Positions 18,373 through 25,816 of a stretch of 64,000 bases of DNA are shown in pieces. Location of the stretch: contig ONED01000005.1 of assembly GCA_900316755.1 (NCBI GenBank), positions 33,210 through 97,209 of the forward strand, given 5' to 3'. The translations under genes were made by a program, and so were the position numbers. The notes beneath the pieces were generated by a model. The model was not told where the DNA came from, did not search any database, and saw only the letters and a program-made list of their open reading frames with translations. The first letter of the stretch is position 1. Each line of letters starts with the position of its first letter. The stretch is from an uncultured Eubacteriales bacterium. Lineage in GTDB: Bacteria; Bacillota; Clostridia; Lachnospirales; Lachnospiraceae.

Positions 18373-19158
18373 ATGGTAGATTTGACGTTCGGGGAACAGG
18401 TAAAGCTTATTCTGGGACGAAAAGGGATGACAATTAAGCAGTTGGCGGAACTGTTTGAGGAGCGCACCGGAAAACCAATGTCCAGACAAAATATGACGCA
18501 GCGCCTTGGGAGAGACAATTTTCAGGAGCAGGATATGCGCCTCATTGCGGAGATTCTCGGATGCAAATTTGTGCTTAGTATTATGGAGGCGGAACCTTCT
18601 GCCGAAGCCGAAGGAGAACGAGAACAGGTAGTTGTGGAGACGACAGTAGAATCAGTAGCAGAGATGGCAGAGGAGCAAACTACAGCGCAGACAGAGGAGC
18701 TTCATCCGCTGGAGCGGGAGATTACCGTGGGTGAGTTGGCAGATATGGGGGCAGAAGTCATGGTGCAGGCAGAGGAAGAACAGCCCAAGGAAGCCGCCGG
18801 GTCTGAGGATTCCGAGGAGAGGAATCTGCTGCGGAAGGGAGTGAAAGGGTACTTCCGGAAAAATACACCTGTCGGTGGAGAAGCTACAAGGGCGGAGACT
18901 GTGCTTCCAGAATGGACAAGACCCAAGGAGAAACCTGCAGAATCGGAAAAAGTGGTGGGAGATATCAATCCGTATACCGGAAAAGAATACAAGACCAACA
19001 GTGTGCGTATCCATCCGAAACGGATTGGCTATGTGCAGGTTTATGATCAGGAGCAGCATAAATGGACAGATATGACAGAATGGGCGTTTTTAGGATATCA
19101 AGAGCGGAAAAAGGTGCTTCTTGGAAAGAACTATGAGCCGCCAATTTATTTGGATTAG
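18373..19158 (+). CDS. HTH-domain protein with acidic linker and conserved C-terminal segment
   Basis: 261 residues. Residues 1-75 look like an XRE-type helix-turn-helix (QVKLILGRKGMTIKQLAELFEE then SRQNMTQRLGRDNF). Residues about 76-190 are low-complexity and Glu/Ala-rich, probably disordered. Residues about 200-260 form an ordered segment (GDINPYTGKEYKTNSVRIHP...WAFLGYQERKKVLLG). I do not recognise the C-terminal family. ATG 18373 has aggagg 8 nt upstream; the longer in-frame ORF from 18265 overlaps the VanY gene and is unlikely. The dGTPase gene follows 10 bp later. Confidence 0.65.
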   Translation: MVDLTFGEQVKLILGRKGMTIKQLAELFEERTGKPMSRQNMTQRLGRDNFQEQDMRLIAEILGCKFVLSIMEAEPSAEAEGEREQVVVETTVESVAEMAEEQTTAQTEELHPLEREITVGELADMGAEVMVQAEEEQPKEAAGSEDSEERNLLRKGVKGYFRKNTPVGGEATRAETVLPEWTRPKEKPAESEKVVGDINPYTGKEYKTNSVRIHPKRIGYVQVYDQEQHKWTDMTEWAFLGYQERKKVLLGKNYEPPIYLD

Positions 19159-19168
19159 AGGAATGGGT

Positions 19169-20578
19169 ATGAAATGGCAGCAATTATTATCCACACAAAG
19201 GAGCAGGGAAGTAAAGAGTACCGGGGGAGCCTTAGGCGACCTTAGGAGTGAGTTTGAAAAAGATTACCACCGCATTATTGGAAGCGCTTCCTTTCGGCGG
19301 CTTCAGGATAAGACCCAGGTGTTTCCACTGGACAAAAGTGATTTTATTCGTACAAGGCTGACCCACTCTTTGGAAGTTTCGTCTTTTGGAAAATCTCTGG
19401 GGCAGAATATCGGGGAATATATTCTGACTTACATCAAGGATTCGGATTTTACGGAGAAGAATAAAGAAGAAATCTGCAGTATCCTCCAATGTGCGGGACT
19501 GATACATGATATAGGGAATCCTCCATTTGGACATTTCGGGGAAAGTGCGATTCGGGACTGGTTTCATCGGAATCTGCCGAAACTGACCTTTCGGGGAAAA
19601 CATGTTTCGGAACTTCTAACAGAGCAGATGCGGGAAGATTTCTATCATTTTGAAGGGAATGCGCAGGCGCTTCGTCTTGTGACAAAGCTTCATTATCTGG
19701 TAGATGAGCACGGGATGAATCTAACTTATGCTCTTCTTAATACGATTGTGAAGTATCCCGTCTCCTCTATTGGAATTGATAAAACCACCGGGAATATCAA
19801 AGACAAAAAGATGGGTTACTATTTTGCCGACCGGGAAATCTATGAAGCCATTGCGAAAGCTACAGGAACGGAGGGAAAACGTCATCCACTGACCTATATT
19901 CTGGAAGCGGCAGACGATATCGCGTACAAGACGGCAGATATAGAAGATGCTTTTGTGAAGGGATTTCTTTCGTACCACCAGTTAAAAGAAGAACTCGGAA
20001 GCCTTCCGGAGAACAGCAGCGGGGATTCCTTTGACCCACTGGAGCGTTTGGAGAGGAAATACCAGAGCGGTATCAAACGGGGCGTACAGAATCCGGAAGA
20101 GTATGCAGTGAAAAACTGGATTGTACAGGTACAGGGATTCTTGATTAACTGTGCGAGCTATGGTTTTACTTCTCATTATGAAGAGATTATGGAAGGAACA
20201 TACCGATATGATATTTTTCACGGTACATATGGGGAAGCTCTGATGGAGCTCCTTGGGGATATGGCATATCGGAGAGTGTTTGCAACACCGGAAATTTATA
20301 AAATGGAAGTGGCAGAATCGGTGATTCTGGACTTTTTAATGGACAAATTTGTGGCAGCCGTGCTTTACTATGATACGGAAGAAAAACTGGGGGAAATTGA
20401 GAAACGTGTCATTTCCTTTATTTCCGAAAATTATAAAAGTGCATATCACTGTCAGGCAGCGGGAAAGAGTGAGGAAGAAAAGCTGTATCTGCGCCTGCTC
20501 CTTGTGACAGACTATATCTGCGGGATGACAGACAGTTATGCGAAGCGGCTGTATCAGGAGCTGAATGCAGTGATATAA
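19169..20578 (+). CDS. dgt: Deoxyguanosinetriphosphate triphosphohydrolase (dGTPase-like HD protein)
   Basis: 469 residues. It hydrolyses dGTP (or dNTPs) to the nucleoside and triphosphate. HD-domain metal ligands: DFIRTRLTHSLEVSSFG (first His), AGLIHDIGNPPFGHFGE (HD pair) and ILEAADDIAYKTADIED (last Asp). HIS-rich catalytic segment HFEGNAQALRLV is present. Length matches Dgt. The start ATG 19169 has agagga 6 nt upstream; ATG 19163 is the alternative. The gene is followed directly by the 594-bp palindrome, with no simple terminator. Confidence 0.9.
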   Translation: MKWQQLLSTQRSREVKSTGGALGDLRSEFEKDYHRIIGSASFRRLQDKTQVFPLDKSDFIRTRLTHSLEVSSFGKSLGQNIGEYILTYIKDSDFTEKNKEEICSILQCAGLIHDIGNPPFGHFGESAIRDWFHRNLPKLTFRGKHVSELLTEQMREDFYHFEGNAQALRLVTKLHYLVDEHGMNLTYALLNTIVKYPVSSIGIDKTTGNIKDKKMGYYFADREIYEAIAKATGTEGKRHPLTYILEAADDIAYKTADIEDAFVKGFLSYHQLKEELGSLPENSSGDSFDPLERLERKYQSGIKRGVQNPEEYAVKNWIVQVQGFLINCASYGFTSHYEEIMEGTYRYDIFHGTYGEALMELLGDMAYRRVFATPEIYKMEVAESVILDFLMDKFVAAVLYYDTEEKLGEIEKRVISFISENYKSAYHCQAAGKSEEEKLYLRLLLVTDYICGMTDSYAKRLYQELNAVI

Positions 20579-20581
20579 AAA

Positions 20582-21175
20582 TAGCTGCGCTTCAACTTCC
20601 CGGTGCCTGGCAGACACTGCGCCCTAAGCACCAACAGGGCAGACAGACCGAGCAGTTGCAGGCTCCGGCAGTCCCAAGGCTTTCAGGTTTGAGCTTTCTG
20701 CAAGTCACTTACGTTTCTCTTAGTGTCCAATTTATAAAAAATCATGTGTGCAAAGCCAGCTTTGCAACGCAAAGGACTTCAAAGTTCCCATGGGATTCAA
20801 AAACTAGGCGAGTAATTTCGGAAAAGACTATGCAGTTGCGTTCGGAGAGATGATTTTAGCAGCGCGTCTAGAACTCGCTTTGCTCAAACAGTTATCCGCG
20901 CTGCTATCTTTTCCTCACCGCAACTGCAAGTCTTTGCACGAAATTGCTCAAAGTTGTTTCACCCCATGGGAACTTTGAAGCCTTGAGTTGCAAGTTTGCT
21001 TTGCACACATGTAAAAGATTCTTGTAAATTGGACACTTAGAGAAACTTGTGGCTGAAGCCTTGCTCAAACCTGGAAGTCTTGGGACTGCCGGAGTCTGCA
21101 ACTGCTCGGTCTGTCTGCCCTGTTGGGGCTTAGGGCGCAGCGTCTGCCAGGCACCGGGAAGTTGAAGCGCAACTA
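20582..21175. repeat. 594-bp imperfect inverted repeat (arms about 290 bp)
   Basis: The left arm from 20582 (tagctgcgcttcaacttccc) is matched by the reverse complement of the right end (21156-21175). The match continues with small differences over nearly the whole stretch: for example gacagaccgagcagttgcag, cggcagtcccaag, gtgtccaattta, ttcaaagttcccatgg, and gcagcgcg near the centre (about 20880). The arms differ by scattered substitutions and short indels. Two ORFs, 20656-20853 (+) and 20904-21101 (-), are mirror products of the arms and not genes. It fills the gap between dgt and the sulfur operon. It could be a non-autonomous mobile element or a structured RNA or terminator. Confidence 0.9.
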
Positions 21176-21203
21176 AAAATATAAAAAAATTTCAAATTAC
21201 CTA

Positions 21204-21232
21204 TTGACAAGGCAGAAAATAAGAGCTACAAT
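21204..21232 (+). promoter_or_regulatory. Sigma-A promoter of the sulfur amino acid operon
   Basis: TTGACA (21204-21209), 17-nt spacer, TACAAT (21227-21232). Transcription would start near 21239, about 45 nt before the leader ORF. This is one of the best promoter matches in the window. Confidence 0.85.
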
Positions 21233-21284
21233 GCTATCAACCTACTAAAAAAGTGGGTATTATCGAAGGGAAGGAGAACAGGTC

Positions 21285-21404
21285 ATGAAGAAGTTTGATT
21301 TGACTGCAAACACGATGATGGAGATGTGTATGTGCATGTGCTGCATGTGCATGGATTTTTGTGTGCAGAATTCCGATAAGTTCTCCATCTCAGAGATTGC
21401 GTAA
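21285..21404 (+). CDS. Met/Cys-rich leader peptide, 39 residues
   Basis: ATG 21285 has aaggag 8 nt upstream and the ORF stops at TAA 21402-21404. Residues 11-26 contain seven Met and six Cys (core MEMCMCMCCMCMDFC), far above chance. It lies between a strong promoter and an intrinsic terminator, upstream of genes for methionine-type uptake and cysteine synthesis. This is the layout of ribosome-mediated attenuation: the ribosome would stall on Met/Cys codons when charged tRNA is scarce. A separate metal-binding role for the peptide cannot be excluded. It is too short for most gene callers. Confidence 0.8.
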   Translation: MKKFDLTANTMMEMCMCMCCMCMDFCVQNSDKFSISEIA

Positions 21405-21493
21405 GACATCACACTTAGCCTAGGAAAGTAGGGTGCCAGATTTCATTGCTTTGAACCGGGAAACTTTATCGAGAGTCTCCCGGTTTATTTTTA
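21317..21493 (+). promoter_or_regulatory. Putative transcription attenuator with competing hairpins
   Basis: Four segments can be paired by hand. Segment 1 (21317-21324, gatggaga) pairs with 2' (21382-21389, tctccatc). Segment 2 (21374-21386, cgataagttctcc) pairs with 3 (21459-21471, ggaaactttatcg) over 12 bp with one bulge per side. Segment 21454-21461 pairs with 21478-21485 to form the terminator. A ribosome stalled on the Met/Cys codons (21324-21362) would cover segment 1, free segment 2 to pair with 3, and so disrupt the terminator. The folding is by eye; no energies were computed. Confidence 0.6.
21454..21493 (+). terminator. Intrinsic terminator ahead of metQ
   Basis: aaccggga (21454-21461) pairs perfectly with tcccggtt (21478-21485), followed by a T-rich tract tttattttta. 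It lies between the leader peptide and metQ, 22 nt before the metQ start, so it must be read through for operon expression. Confidence 0.85.
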
Positions 21494-21514
21494 TGACAGG
21501 AGGAAAGAAAACAT

Positions 21515-22384
21515 ATGAAAAAAATAATTTCACTTTTATTGATTACAGCATTAACAATTACAGCAGCATTTTCTCTGACCGCTTGCGGCGGCAGTGAAGG
21601 AAAGAGTTCGGATAAGATTACGATTGCCATTCCGAATGACACGACGAATGAAGCGAGAGCACTTTTGCTTCTGGAGGATTTGGGATACATCAAACTGAAA
21701 GATGGCGCCGGCATTACAGCGACTATTCTGGATGTAGAAGAGAATCCTAACAACATTGAATTCAAAGAAGTGGAAGCGGCACAGCTTCCGAATGTATTGA
21801 AGGACGTGGATTACGCGGTGATAAATTCCAACTATGCGATTGAGGCAAAACTGAACCCGGCAAAGGATGCACTTGGCATTGAAGGTTCTTCTTCTGCATA
21901 CGGAAATATTCTTGCAGTAAAAGAGGGAAATGAAGATTCTGATATTATCAAAGCGCTTGTGGCAGCACTGGAAAGTCAGAAGGTAGCTGATTTTATTGCA
22001 TCAGAATATGACGGCGCAGTGGTGTCTGTAGTGGATAATCCGACGGATGGTTATGATTCTACTGTAGATTATGCGGCACTGGCAGGGAAGAAGGTGTCTG
22101 TTGCAGCTTCTCCGACTCCGCATGCAGAGATTCTCGAGGTGGTAAAGGAGATTTTGGCCCAAAAAGATATTACACTTGAGATAAAGGAATTCACGGATTA
22201 TGTGCAGCCGAATAACGTGGTGGAAAGCGGAGAAATCGACGCCAACTACTTCCAGCACACACCATATCTGGATGATTTTAATAAGGAAAATGGAACCCAC
22301 ATCGTTTCGGTTGCCGCCATCCATGTAGAACCGCTTGGTATCTATGGCGGAAAACAGACATCATTAGATGCGATTCAAAAATAA
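21515..22384 (+). CDS. metQ: MetQ/NlpA-type substrate-binding lipoprotein with circularly permuted domain order
   Basis: 289 residues. Lipoprotein signal with lipobox LTAC (Cys24). Residues about 35-170 (ITIAIPNDTTNEARALLLLE, GYIKLKDGAGITAT, VEAAQLPNVLKDVDYAVIN) correspond to the C-terminal half of ordinary MetQ. Residues about 190-288 (VSVAASPTPHAEILEVV, KEFTDYVQPNNVVESGEIDA, NYFQHTPYLDDFN, VEPLGIYGGKQTSLDAIQ) correspond to the N-terminal half. In usual MetQ proteins the PHAEIL part comes first and the IPNDPTN part follows. The break falls at the hinge between SLDEL and the A-IPND strand. All binding motifs are kept, so it should still bind methionine or a related amino acid and deliver it to MetNI. 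First gene of the metQ-metN-metI-cysK operon. Confidence 0.9.
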   Translation: MKKIISLLLITALTITAAFSLTACGGSEGKSSDKITIAIPNDTTNEARALLLLEDLGYIKLKDGAGITATILDVEENPNNIEFKEVEAAQLPNVLKDVDYAVINSNYAIEAKLNPAKDALGIEGSSSAYGNILAVKEGNEDSDIIKALVAALESQKVADFIASEYDGAVVSVVDNPTDGYDSTVDYAALAGKKVSVAASPTPHAEILEVVKEILAQKDITLEIKEFTDYVQPNNVVESGEIDANYFQHTPYLDDFNKENGTHIVSVAAIHVEPLGIYGGKQTSLDAIQK

Positions 22385-22399
22385 ACGACGGAGATTTGT

Positions 22400-23182
22400 A
22401 TGATTGAGATAAAAAATGTATGTAAAACATTCCAGACGGCTGATGGCTTGGTGGAGGCGCTGAAAAATGTATCCCTGACGATTCCGGATGGCGATATCTT
22501 TGGAATTATCGGCATGAGTGGTGCGGGAAAGAGCACCCTCGTGCGATGTATCAATATGTTGGAGAGACCGGATGGAGGCACCGTTGAGATAGACGGTGTG
22601 GATTTATCGAAGCTGTCTGATGCAGAACTTCGGAAGGTTCGTCGGGAGACCACCATGATTTTTCAGGGATTTAATCTTCTTATGCAGCGAAACTGTTTGA
22701 AGAATGTGTGTTTTCCCTTGGAGCTCGCCGGAAAAAGCAAGCCGGAAGCAAAAAGGAGGGCGCTGGAGCTATTGGAACTGGTAGGGCTTGGCGACAAGGC
22801 AAAAGCCTACCCGGCGCAGTTATCCGGAGGGCAGCAGCAGAGAGTTGCCATTGCAAGGGCTTTGGCGACAGAGCCAAAGGTGTTGCTTTGTGACGAGGCA
22901 ACCAGTGCTCTTGACCCGACTACGACCAACTCCATTCTGGAACTGATACGCAGTATCAATGAGAAGCTTGGAATTACGGTGGTCATGATTACGCATCAGA
23001 TGAGCGTGGTGGAAAGCATCTGCAGGCATGTTGCAATTTTAGATAACGGTGAGGTCGTGGAGCAGGGCAAGGTGGCAGAGGTGTTTTCGCATCCAAAATC
23101 CGCGGCTGCACGCCGCATGGTGTTCCCGACAGGGTATTCCGATCCGTCACATGTAGAGGAGGTGGAAAGTCATGTTTCATAA
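22400..23182 (+). CDS. metN: Methionine-type ABC transporter ATP-binding protein lacking the NIL domain
   Basis: 260 residues. ABC ATPase: Walker A GMSGAGKST (38-46), Q-loop IFQGFNLL, signature LSGGQQQR (141-148), Walker B VLLCDEATSALD (161-172) and switch His in ITHQMSVV. It energises uptake of the MetQ ligand through MetI. Typical MetN is about 340 residues and ends in an ACT-like NIL domain that binds methionine and shuts the transporter. Here the protein ends shortly after the ATPase core (PTGYSDPSHVEEVESHVS), so that domain is missing. The end overlaps the metI start by 11 bp, so no hidden continuation exists in this frame. Confidence 0.92.
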   Translation: MIEIKNVCKTFQTADGLVEALKNVSLTIPDGDIFGIIGMSGAGKSTLVRCINMLERPDGGTVEIDGVDLSKLSDAELRKVRRETTMIFQGFNLLMQRNCLKNVCFPLELAGKSKPEAKRRALELLELVGLGDKAKAYPAQLSGGQQQRVAIARALATEPKVLLCDEATSALDPTTTNSILELIRSINEKLGITVVMITHQMSVVESICRHVAILDNGEVVEQGKVAEVFSHPKSAAARRMVFPTGYSDPSHVEEVESHVS

Positions 23183-23876
23183 CCTATTTTCTTCAGAGGC
23201 ACTCATAGAGGCATGGGAGATTATTAAGACCCAGTTTCCGCTTGCTACATGGGAAACCATTTATGTGACGATTTTGGCGACAGTATTTGCGATTGTTATC
23301 GGATTGCCCCTGGGAGTGCTTTTGGTAGTCGGAGAAAAAGACGGCGTCCTGCCCTTGCCAAAATGGTTTATGCATACATTGAATGTCATCATCAATCTAC
23401 TGCGTTCCGTACCGTTTTTGATTTTGATGATACTGGTGTTCCCGCTGACCCGTGCAATTGTAGGGACCGTGGTGGGAACCGTAGCTTCGATTGTGCCACT
23501 TGTGATTGCGGCGTTTCCTTTTGTGGCAAGGCTTGCAGAAAGCAGCCTGCGGGAACTCAATCCAAACATTATTGAGATGGCACAGAGCATGGGAGCTTCT
23601 CCCGTACAGATTATTGTGAAGGTAATGATACCGGAAAGCATTCCTTCCCTGATTTCCAATGCAACCATTGCCATTACCACCATTCTCGGGTACTCGGCAA
23701 TGAGTGGAATTATCGGTGGCGGCGGTCTTGGGAAGATTGCGATTAATTACGGCTATTACCGATATAAGTACTTAATTATGCTGGCGGCGGTGATTTTGTT
23801 AATCCTGCTGGTACAAATTTTTCAAAGTATAGGGACCCATTTGGCTGCCAGAACAGACAAAAGATTAAAAAAATAA
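23172..23876 (+). CDS. metI: Methionine-type ABC transporter permease
   Basis: 234 residues with five predicted transmembrane helices and the EAA coupling loop LRELNPNIIEMAQSMGASPVQIIVKVMIP. A Gly-rich GIIGGGGLGKIAINYGYYRYK stretch is typical of MetI. It starts inside the end of metN (11-bp overlap), so the two are translationally coupled; gaggaggtgg is the RBS. It forms the channel for the MetQ ligand in the cytoplasmic membrane. Confidence 0.92.
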   Translation: MFHNLFSSEALIEAWEIIKTQFPLATWETIYVTILATVFAIVIGLPLGVLLVVGEKDGVLPLPKWFMHTLNVIINLLRSVPFLILMILVFPLTRAIVGTVVGTVASIVPLVIAAFPFVARLAESSLRELNPNIIEMAQSMGASPVQIIVKVMIPESIPSLISNATIAITTILGYSAMSGIIGGGGLGKIAINYGYYRYKYLIMLAAVILLILLVQIFQSIGTHLAARTDKRLKK

Positions 23877-23900
23877 TTTTTATATAAAGGAGGCAATGTT

Positions 23901-24833
23901 ATGTCTAACATTTTTACATCTGCCGATCAGTTAATCGGTAAAACACCACTTTTGGAGCTTACACACATTGAGAAAGCATTGGATTTGAAAGCAAAGGTTC
24001 TTGCAAAGCTGGAGTATTTTAACCCGGCGGGGTCTGTGAAAGACCGTATTGCAAAGGCAATGATTGATGAGGCTGAAGCTTCCGGAAAACTGAAACCGGG
24101 TTCTGTGATTATTGAGCCGACCTCCGGAAATACCGGTATCGGTCTTGCAGCAGTGGCTGCGGCAAGAGGTTACCGCATTATCATCGTAATGCCGGAAACT
24201 ATGTCCGTGGAGCGCAGACAGCTTATGAAAGCCTATGGTGCCGAACTTGTGTTGACGGAAGGAGCAAAAGGGATGAAGGGTGCCATTGCCAAAGCGAATG
24301 AACTGGCAGAGGAAACACCGAACAGCTTTATCCCGGGACAGTTTGTGAATCCGGCGAACCCGAAGGCTCACAGAGAAACCACCGGACCGGAAATCTATGC
24401 GGATACAGACGGAAAGGTAGACATTTTTGTAGCAGGCGTAGGTACCGGCGGAACGGTAACCGGAGTCGGGGAATATTTGAAATCACAAAATCCGGCTGTG
24501 AAGATAGTCGCAGTGGAACCTGCTTCTTCTGCCGTACTTTCTACCGGCGTCGCAGGAGCACATAAGATTCAGGGAATCGGAGCAGGATTCGTTCCGGATG
24601 TCTTGAATACAGAAGTGTATGATGAAATCATTACCGTCACGAATGAAGATGCGTTTGCAACAGGTAAGCTGATTGGAAAGAGTGAGGGCGTTCTCGTGGG
24701 CATTTCCTCAGGTGCGGCTGCATGGGCGGCAATCGAGCTTGCAAAATGTCCGGAAAATGAAGGAAAAACAATCGTTGCATTGCTTCCGGATACCGGTGAC
24801 AGATATCTGTCTACTCCGCTTTTTGCGGAGTAG
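23901..24833 (+). CDS. cysK: Cysteine synthase (O-acetylserine sulfhydrylase)
   Basis: 310 residues. PLP enzyme that makes cysteine from O-acetylserine and sulfide. PAGSVKDRI holds the Schiff-base Lys47, PTSGNTGIG (73-81) is the substrate loop, and [12 protein letters not shown] plus GISSGAA form the phosphate-binding parts. It is 24 bp after metI and has aaaggagg as RBS. Being in one operon with the MetQNI genes behind a Met/Cys leader links uptake and synthesis of sulfur amino acids. Its 3' end runs into a terminator. Confidence 0.95.
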   Translation: MSNIFTSADQLIGKTPLLELTHIEKALDLKAKVLAKLEYFNPAGSVKDRIAKAMIDEAEASGKLKPGSVIIEPTSGNTGIGLAAVAAARGYRIIIVMPETMSVERRQLMKAYGAELVLTEGAKGMKGAIAKANELAEETPNSFIPGQFVNPANPKAHRETTGPEIYADTDGKVDIFVAGVGTGGTVTGVGEYLKSQNPAVKIVAVEPASSAVLSTGVAGAHKIQGIGAGFVPDVLNTEVYDEIITVTNEDAFATGKLIGKSEGVLVGISSGAAAWAAIELAKCPENEGKTIVALLPDTGDRYLSTPLFAE

Positions 24834-24837
24834 TTCT

Positions 24838-24900
24838 ATACACTCTGTGGAGATGCGAAGAAATCGCATTTCTGCAGAGTGTATATTTTGTTCTTTTTTT
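24838..24900 (+). terminator. Intrinsic terminator of the sulfur operon
   Basis: atacactctg (24838-24847) pairs with cagagtgtat (24875-24884), with an inner ATGCGA/TCGCAT stem, followed by a T-rich tract ending in TTTTTTT (24894-24900). It begins 5 bp after the cysK stop. Confidence 0.9.
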
Positions 24901-24954
24901 GTGCCTTTCTGAATAAACTGGGTTGTAGAGACAAGATAGTAAAGGATGGAGTTT

Positions 24955-25710
24955 ATGGCGCAGTTTATACAATATTTGTACGAGTACGAGAATGGGAAAA
25001 AGGTACGAAATCTGGGTTTCATGAAAGTAGAAAAACAGATGGATAAAAGCGTAATTCAGATTTACGCAAAACAGATTGATGAAATCAAAGGCATTTGGTT
25101 TCAACGAGAGAACGGGAGCAGATATATGGCGGCGTGGGAGGATAACGCGGAGGATGATGAGACAGAAGCACCTCAGCAAGAGGAATGCCGGGCAGAGATG
25201 CCGCAGAGCGGGGAAACGGTGACAGAAGCGCTACAGCGAGAAGAATACCCGATGGAAACACCGCACATTGAGGAGACTGTGACAAAAGTACCACAGCGAG
25301 AAGAACGTCCGATGGAAATACCGCGCAGCGAGGAGCGTCCGGGAAAGACGCAGGAACCGGAGGAAGAACCGGAAGAGGAAGTAGATGACTACAGTCCTCC
25401 AAAATCGTGTCATTGCGAGAAAATCCAGAGACAGGATTTGTCAAGGCTTCCGAGGCGGGAGTGGCGTTTGGCAAATAACAGTTTTTTGCTTCATGGATTT
25501 TACAACTATCATCACCTGCTATACATAGAAGAGGAAGACCGGACATGGATTGGCGTTCCCGGTATCTACCATGAAAAAGAAAAGATGGCGGCAAATGCCT
25601 TTGGATTTACGGAGTTCCGCAGGCGAAATGACCTGGACGTGGAATTATCTCCGGAAGAGCAAAATACATACGATGACTTCGGTTATTGGTGTCGTCAGGT
25701 ATCGCGGTGA
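24955..25710 (+). CDS. Uncharacterised protein with repeat-rich linker (DUF6128-like)
   Basis: 251 residues. The first 60 residues (FIQYLYEYENGKKVRNLGFMKVE) and the last 100 (LPRREWRLANNSFLLHGFYNYHHLL...DRTWIGVPGIYHEKEKMAANAFGF) are conserved-looking folded parts that I believe belong to the Lachnospiraceae family DUF6128; the number is from memory. Between them is a Glu/Pro-rich linker with three tandem 20-residue units. No enzyme motif is visible, and it is not membrane bound. ATG 24955 lies 9 nt after aaagg; ATG 24946 is too close. Function unknown. Confidence 0.6.
   Translation: MAQFIQYLYEYENGKKVRNLGFMKVEKQMDKSVIQIYAKQIDEIKGIWFQRENGSRYMAAWEDNAEDDETEAPQQEECRAEMPQSGETVTEALQREEYPMETPHIEETVTKVPQREERPMEIPRSEERPGKTQEPEEEPEEEVDDYSPPKSCHCEKIQRQDLSRLPRREWRLANNSFLLHGFYNYHHLLYIEEEDRTWIGVPGIYHEKEKMAANAFGFTEFRRRNDLDVELSPEEQNTYDDFGYWCRQVSR
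25161..25340 (+). repeat. Three tandem 60-bp coding repeats
   Basis: Units at 25161-25220, 25221-25280 and 25281-25340 each start gacagaagc or a close variant and encode 20-residue Glu/Pro-rich repeats (for example VTEALQREEYPMETPHIEE). They lie in the linker of the DUF6128-like gene; the number of units may vary between strains. Confidence 0.8.
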
Positions 25711-25724
25711 CAGAATGATTCTAA

Positions 25725-25759
25725 ATTATACTTGAAAGTATAATAATTTGAAGTATAAT
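25725..25759 (+). promoter_or_regulatory. tadA promoter with palindrome
   Basis: TTGAAA (25732-25737), 16-nt spacer, TATAAT (25754-25759). The -35 lies inside a perfect palindrome attatactt-ga-aagtataat (25725-25744), and a third copy of aagtataat forms the -10. Either a regulator site or a by-product of duplicated -10 elements. Confidence 0.55.
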
Positions 25760-25816
25760 CATCTTGATATGAAATATGTCTTTTTTAGGCAGGATTAAAA
25801 AGATGAAGGGGAACAG

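Noticed and set aside
20656-21101. Two ORFs on opposite strands (20656-20853 + and 20904-21101 -) with similar products.
   Set aside because: They are mirror translations of the two arms of the 594-bp palindrome, have no ribosome site and match each other only because the DNA does.
21405-21453. T-box riboswitch between the leader peptide and the terminator (agggtgcc at 21430).
   Set aside because: The T-box signature AGGGTGGNACCGCG is not present and there is no specifier loop; the resemblance is limited to six bases.
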